Source: Pantoea coffeiphila
Lineage (GTDB): Bacteria > Pseudomonadota > Gammaproteobacteria > Enterobacterales > Enterobacteriaceae
Assembly (NCBI RefSeq): GCF_016909495.1
Contig: NZ_JAFBFW010000010.1
Location: 91,419-155,418, forward strand
Reading direction: 5' to 3'
Length of the DNA: 64,000 nucleotides
Positions 60,434-64,000 of this stretch are shown here, piece by piece. Every line of letters starts with the position of its first letter. Within the stretch, counting starts at the first letter, position 1. The notes under the pieces were generated by a model that had not been told where the DNA came from, made no database searches, and saw nothing but the letters and a program-made list of their open reading frames with translations. Both the position numbers and the translations under genes were made by a program.

Positions 60434-61063
60434 TTACTTCTGGCCGATCAGGAATTTCACCACGTTCGCGTACTGCTGAACATAGTTATCCATTGAGCTG
60501 GTATCCAGGCCACCGTTGTTAACCATATATTTACCGTTAACGAACATGGCCGGAACGCCGCGAAGATCAACATCAGCGGCTGCCTTTTCCTGCTGCGCAA
60601 CCAGTGATTTCACCACAAAGCTATTCCACGCGGCGTCATAATCTTCCGGCTTGATACCGGCGGCTTTCACAAAGGTATCCTTCAGGCTGGCAGGATCGGT
60701 AATTGTCTGGGTTTTCTGAATACCGTCAAAGATAGGCGCGGTCACTTTATCTTCTACGCCCAGCGCCATGGCGACAGCCCATGCCTGAGTAACAGTTTTA
60801 CCCATGTCGCCACCTAAGAATTCAACATGGTATTTGGTCACTTTTGCATTAGCCGGCAGGCCTTTTTTTACGGCATCGCTAACGTGCCAGACGCGCTCAA
60901 ACTCATAACAGTGCGGGCAGAAGAATGAAAAGAACTCCAGAACCTGCGGCTCTCCGGAAGCGGGTTTGTCCAGCGTGACATACTGCTGACCATCGGTAAA
61001 CTGTGCAGCAGATGCGCTGAATGCCAGTACCATACCGACAAGTGCAAACCAAATTTTTTTCAT
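60434..61063 (-). CDS. dsbA: Thiol:disulfide oxidoreductase DsbA
   Basis: Periplasmic enzyme that makes disulfides in exported proteins, 209 residues. Signal peptide [13 protein letters not shown]; thioredoxin fold with [12 protein letters not shown] active site and cis-Pro in [12 protein letters not shown]. It should oxidise the fimbrial proteins of this window. 48 bp after srkA; same order as E. coli. Confidence 0.97.
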   Translation of the reverse strand: MKKIWFALVGMVLAFSASAAQFTDGQQYVTLDKPASGEPQVLEFFSFFCPHCYEFERVWHVSDAVKKGLPANAKVTKYHVEFLGGDMGKTVTQAWAVAMALGVEDKVTAPIFDGIQKTQTITDPASLKDTFVKAAGIKPEDYDAAWNSFVVKSLVAQQEKAAADVDLRGVPAMFVNGKYMVNNGGLDTSSMDNYVQQYANVVKFLIGQK

Positions 61064-61111
61064 CGTGAAACTCTCTCCTAGTTACTACTCAGTAGGCGTA
61101 CCAAAGGGTGA

Positions 61112-62104
61112 TTACACCTGGAAATCAGGCATCAGCTGCAGCGGAGGCTCCTGCAGCAGCTTGTCCTGCTCATTAAATATGGAAATCTGACGACGCCAGA
61201 AATCCTCATCCGTCATCCACGGGAAACTACCTGGGAAAGCCGGGTCATCCCATCTGCGAACAACCCACGCCAGATAATAAACCATCCGCATAGCACGTAA
61301 AGGCTCAATCAGTGACAATTCGTGAGCATCAAAGTCACAAAACTCACTGTAGGCTTCAAGTAAAATATCCCACTGGATCAGCTGTTCTTGCCGATCGCCA
61401 TTAACCAGCATCCATAAATCCTGCACGGCAGGACCATTTCGGGCATCGTCCAGATCGACAAAAAGTGGACCATCCCGCCACAGAATATTTCCTGGATGGC
61501 AATCTCCGTGCAGACGCAGCGGCCGCCACTGAGTATGCCAGCAGTTTTGTAAAGTTGTGCGTAGCCGCTCGATAGTCGCTAATAAACTATCCTTCAGGGC
61601 CCTGGGAACGAGCGCGCTATTGGCCAGAACCTCCAGCGGTTGATCAACATATTCCGTCAGGCCAATTGTCGGTCGGTGTGCAAAAGTTTCCCTGCGCCCG
61701 GTCTGATGAATGCGGCCAAGGAAACGGCCAACCCATTCCAGCTGGTCATAGTTATCCGTTTCATACTGGCGGCCACCAAGGCTGGGGAAAACGGCGAACC
61801 AGAAACCCTGATGCTGATGCAGCATCTTACCCTGCAGGTTCAACGGTGCGGCGATAGGCACTTCATCAGCCAACAGCTCGGCGGAGAACTGATGTTCTTC
61901 TTCAATCTGCTGCTGTGACCAGCGCTGAGGGCGGTAAAACTTTGCAACATAACGGCGTTTATCTTCATCGGTGAATTGGTAAACGCGGTTTTCATAGCTA
62001 TTTAGCGCCGTCAGCCCGGATTCAACCCGCAGGCCGGTATCCCATAATGCATCGAGGATGGTATCGGGGGTAAGCGTTTGGAAGTTAAAAGCAGCTTCTG
62101 TCAT
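61112..62104 (-). CDS. srkA: Stress response kinase A (YihE/RdoA)
   Basis: Ser/Thr kinase that protects against MazF and Cpx-linked stress, 330 residues. Choline-kinase-like fold: RYVAKFYRPQRWSQQQI, catalytic RLHGDCHPGNILW and metal-binding PLFVDLDDARNGP. In an operon with dsbA, which is Cpx-controlled in E. coli. Confidence 0.95.
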   Translation of the reverse strand: MTEAAFNFQTLTPDTILDALWDTGLRVESGLTALNSYENRVYQFTDEDKRRYVAKFYRPQRWSQQQIEEEHQFSAELLADEVPIAAPLNLQGKMLHQHQGFWFAVFPSLGGRQYETDNYDQLEWVGRFLGRIHQTGRRETFAHRPTIGLTEYVDQPLEVLANSALVPRALKDSLLATIERLRTTLQNCWHTQWRPLRLHGDCHPGNILWRDGPLFVDLDDARNGPAVQDLWMLVNGDRQEQLIQWDILLEAYSEFCDFDAHELSLIEPLRAMRMVYYLAWVVRRWDDPAFPGSFPWMTDEDFWRRQISIFNEQDKLLQEPPLQLMPDFQV

Positions 62105-62186
62105 CCGGCAGGCTCATTGATAAATGCGTAAGTATAGCCGCTAAGAATATCATCAAATACCGGTGGCTTCGGTTCCAGGAGCAGAT

Positions 62187-62456
62187 TTAATCTTTAATCA
62201 CCCCACGAGCGCGAAGCAGTGCGGTTTTGAAATCATCCTCATAGTCTTTCTTTAATCCGGGAATTTCCGCACTTTTATCACTGCCCCGCATCTTAAGGTG
62301 ATAGATCAGAACATCATCCGTAAGTTCTTCAATTGGCTGCTTAAATCCTGCCTCATCGGCCATTTTTTGCAAAAACTGTACAAGATTGAGATCGGGTTCC
62401 TGCTGCCATGCAGGCTGTAACAGGCTGATAAGTTCATTGAGGCGATGGCATTTCAT
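62187..62456 (-). CDS. yihD: YihD, conserved protein of unknown function
   Basis: Eighty-nine residues: [49 protein letters not shown]. Matches the YihD (DUF1040) family; highly conserved in enterobacteria, often found in the Cpx regulon; no known function. Confidence 0.93.
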   Translation of the reverse strand: MKCHRLNELISLLQPAWQQEPDLNLVQFLQKMADEAGFKQPIEELTDDVLIYHLKMRGSDKSAEIPGLKKDYEDDFKTALLRARGVIKD

Positions 62457-62532
62457 ATTGTTGTTCCCCGTATAAATACACTTCAGTTACGATATCAATC
62501 TACACGCCAAACTTGAGCAAAGGACATAAAGA

Positions 62533-63117
62533 ATGGCTATTAACTCAAACTCTGAACGTCCGGCTATCACCGGAGTGATCCTCGCTGGCGGCCGCGGCAG
62601 CAGAATGGGAGGCCAGGATAAAGGGCTGATCGTTTGGCATCAGCAACCGCTCTATCACCACGTGTTGCAGCGTTTAAAACCCCAGGTTGATACTGTATGG
62701 ATTAATGCCAATCGTAACCTTGCGGAATATCAACAGAGTGGCTTTCCGGTTATCACCGATACAATGCCGGATTTTCCCGGCCCGCTTGCGGGTATGCTGG
62801 CAGCGCTCGAGCAGGCCGATACAGAATGGGTCGCCTTTTCTTCCTGTGATACCCCGCAACTGCCCGACAATCTGGTTTCGCATCTATGGCGTAACAAAAA
62901 CGGCGCGCCGGCGGTCTGGGCTCGATCTGAACAGCGGGATCACCCGGCGCTGGCATTGATGCATCGCAGTCTGGCAAAACAGCTTCGTCAGTATCTTGAG
63001 TGTGGTGACCGCAGGCTACTGCTTTTTTTACAGCAGGCTGGCGGGCACGGTGTGCTGTTCAGCAACGCCGGTACCGCCTTCAATAATATTAACCATCCCG
63101 AAGATCTTAAAAACTGA
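62533..63117 (+). CDS. mobA: Molybdenum cofactor guanylyltransferase MobA
   Basis: Adds GMP to molybdopterin to form MGD, 194 residues. GTP-binding ILAGGRGSRMGGQDKGL (residues 16-32), DTMPDFPGPLAGMLAAL and SSCDTPQLP are diagnostic. The start MAINSN has an AAAGGACATAAAG leader. Unrelated to the relaxase of the same symbol in the island. Confidence 0.96.
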   Translation: MAINSNSERPAITGVILAGGRGSRMGGQDKGLIVWHQQPLYHHVLQRLKPQVDTVWINANRNLAEYQQSGFPVITDTMPDFPGPLAGMLAALEQADTEWVAFSSCDTPQLPDNLVSHLWRNKNGAPAVWARSEQRDHPALALMHRSLAKQLRQYLECGDRRLLLFLQQAGGHGVLFSNAGTAFNNINHPEDLKN

Positions 63118-63131
63118 AAGGAATTCACATA

Positions 63132-63641
63132 ATGATCCCACTTCTTGCTATCTCCGCATGGAGCGGCACAGGGAAAACAACGCTGCTTAAACTGTTAATT
63201 CCCAAACTCAAATCACGGGGTATCCGCTGTGGGTTGATCAAACACACTCATCATCAGCTGGAAATTGATACGCCGGGGAAGGATAGCTATGAGCTGCGTA
63301 AAGCGGGGGCCGATCAGGTACTGGTTGCCAGTCAGTTACGTTGGGCTTTAATGACAGAAACGCCACAGCAGGACGCGCTCGATCTGCATTATCTTGCCAG
63401 CAGAATGGATGCTTCGGCATTAGATCTTATTCTGGTGGAAGGATTTAAGCAGGAAGAAGTCGCAAAAATTGTCCTGCACCGGTCCGGTTCAGGCAAACCA
63501 CTCCCCTTACCACTGGATCAATGGACGATTGCTGTTGCCAGTGATATTCAGCTTGAGCTCGATGTGGTTCGATTAGATTTAAACAATATAGAGGCGATTG
63601 CTGATTTTATTCAGGGCTGGATGTCAGTGCAGAAAGGATGA
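63132..63641 (+). CDS. mobB: Molybdopterin-guanine dinucleotide biosynthesis protein MobB
   Basis: P-loop GTPase that assists MobA, 169 residues. SAWSGTGKTTLLKLLIP is the Walker A, IKHTHHQLEIDTPGKDSY the switch region, and DLILVEGFKQEEVAKIVLHR the Walker B-like motif. 14 bp after mobA, one operon. 63642-63888 downstream has no gene I can support. Confidence 0.95.
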   Translation: MIPLLAISAWSGTGKTTLLKLLIPKLKSRGIRCGLIKHTHHQLEIDTPGKDSYELRKAGADQVLVASQLRWALMTETPQQDALDLHYLASRMDASALDLILVEGFKQEEVAKIVLHRSGSGKPLPLPLDQWTIAVASDIQLELDVVRLDLNNIEAIADFIQGWMSVQKG

Positions 63642-63888
63642 AGGCGCGAAGGGCGTTCAGAAACCAGACTGAGTATCAATAATGTGCAGATCGTTTATGC
63701 CAAAAAGAGGGAGTGAGTACTTTGTGTTCTATGTCTGAGGTACCACCGGGTACTGACTGAGCGATATTTAAGGTGAAAATGGTGGTTCTACTGAGAGCCG
63801 GATTATGGTGCTGGATAGCAGTGCAGAGAACGTAGAGTACGCGATGGTAAAATGGTCACTTCAGAGGAAATTTTAAATGGCGCAAACG

Positions 63889-63916
63889 CAAAAAGGCCAT
63901 CCTTACGGATGGCCTT
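63889..63916 (-). terminator. rrn operon terminator
   Basis: AAGGCCATCC-GTAA-GGATGGCCTT followed by TTTGC on the minus strand, just after the 5S gene. Typical rrn T1 hairpin. Confidence 0.9.
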
Positions 63917-63928
63917 CTGCTTTGTTTG

Positions 63929-64000
63929 ATGCCTGGCAGTTCCCTACTCTCGCATGGGGAGGCCCCACACTACCATCGGCGCTACGGCGTTTCACTTCTG
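63929..64000 (-). rRNA. rrf: 5S ribosomal RNA, 5' part cut by window
   Basis: Minus-strand sequence reads CAGAAGTGAAACGCCGTAGC through AACTGCCAGGCAT, the 3' 72 bases of 5S rRNA as in E. coli. The 23S gene should lie just beyond the window. Position beside mobB matches rrnA in E. coli. Confidence 0.97.

Noticed and set aside
63642..63888. Possible decayed transposon between mobB and the rrn terminator
   Set aside because: GC-rich text resembled coding sequence in places, but no transposase motif, terminal repeats or intact frame could be found.

Overview
The window is chromosomal DNA from a gammaproteobacterium of the order Enterobacterales. The housekeeping proteins (GlnA, SpoT, RecG, PolA, TypA, DsbA, FabY, NupC) read like E. 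coli orthologues end to end, and the gene order follows two E. coli blocks: rph-yicC-...-gmk-rpoZ-spoT-trmH-recG-xanP-yicH, and yiiD(fabY)-dtd-yihY-yihX-typA-glnALG-hemN-yihI-csrC-engB-spf-polA-dsbA-srkA-yihD-mobAB-rrn. These blocks lie apart in E. coli but adjoin here. The family is probably Erwiniaceae or a close relative; this is an inference from overall feel, not a measurement.

Layout. 1-3554: the 5' part of rph, a nupC transporter gene, a DUF3574-type lipoprotein and yicC. 3534-20478: an AT-rich genomic island integrated in the last codons of yicC. It is bounded by two 20-bp copies of the yicC 3' end that differ only at synonymous third positions. From left to right it carries a tyrosine integrase, a SMEK-like nuclease-fold gene and an unknown partner, a three-gene cassette (ParB-like protein, D12-class adenine methyltransferase, OLD-like ATPase with a Toprim-like tail), a mobilization pair (MobC-like protein and MOBP-like relaxase), two orphan genes flanked by matching palindromes, a minus-strand run of three different tyrosine recombinases plus a small coiled-coil protein, an AlpA regulator and a DUF6387-like protein. 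The element therefore looks like a mobilizable, yicC-targeted island with probable defence cargo.

20537-34710: core genes again (yjdM, an RcsB/LuxR-type response regulator, yicG, ligB, gmk, rpoZ-spoT-trmH-recG, xanP, yicH). 34714-43316: a minus-strand chaperone-usher fimbrial operon (major subunit, minor subunit, usher, chaperone, minor subunit, two-domain adhesin, minor subunit), followed after 19 bp by a Wzy_C/PglL-like membrane protein that may be an O-oligosaccharyltransferase.

43798-64000: core genes. The nitrogen regulon is laid out in full: two NtrC sites and a sigma-54 promoter before glnA, a terminator/3'UTR RNA candidate after it, and an NtrC site over the glnL promoter region. Small RNAs CsrC and Spot 42 are recognisable from sequence and position. 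The window ends inside a 5S rRNA gene of an rrn operon read on the minus strand.

The best candidates for something undescribed are the ParB-like/Dam-like/OLD-like cassette (6806-10950), the recombinase trio with its coiled-coil partner (14100-18878), and the fimbrial operon's attached ligase-like gene (34714-36432).
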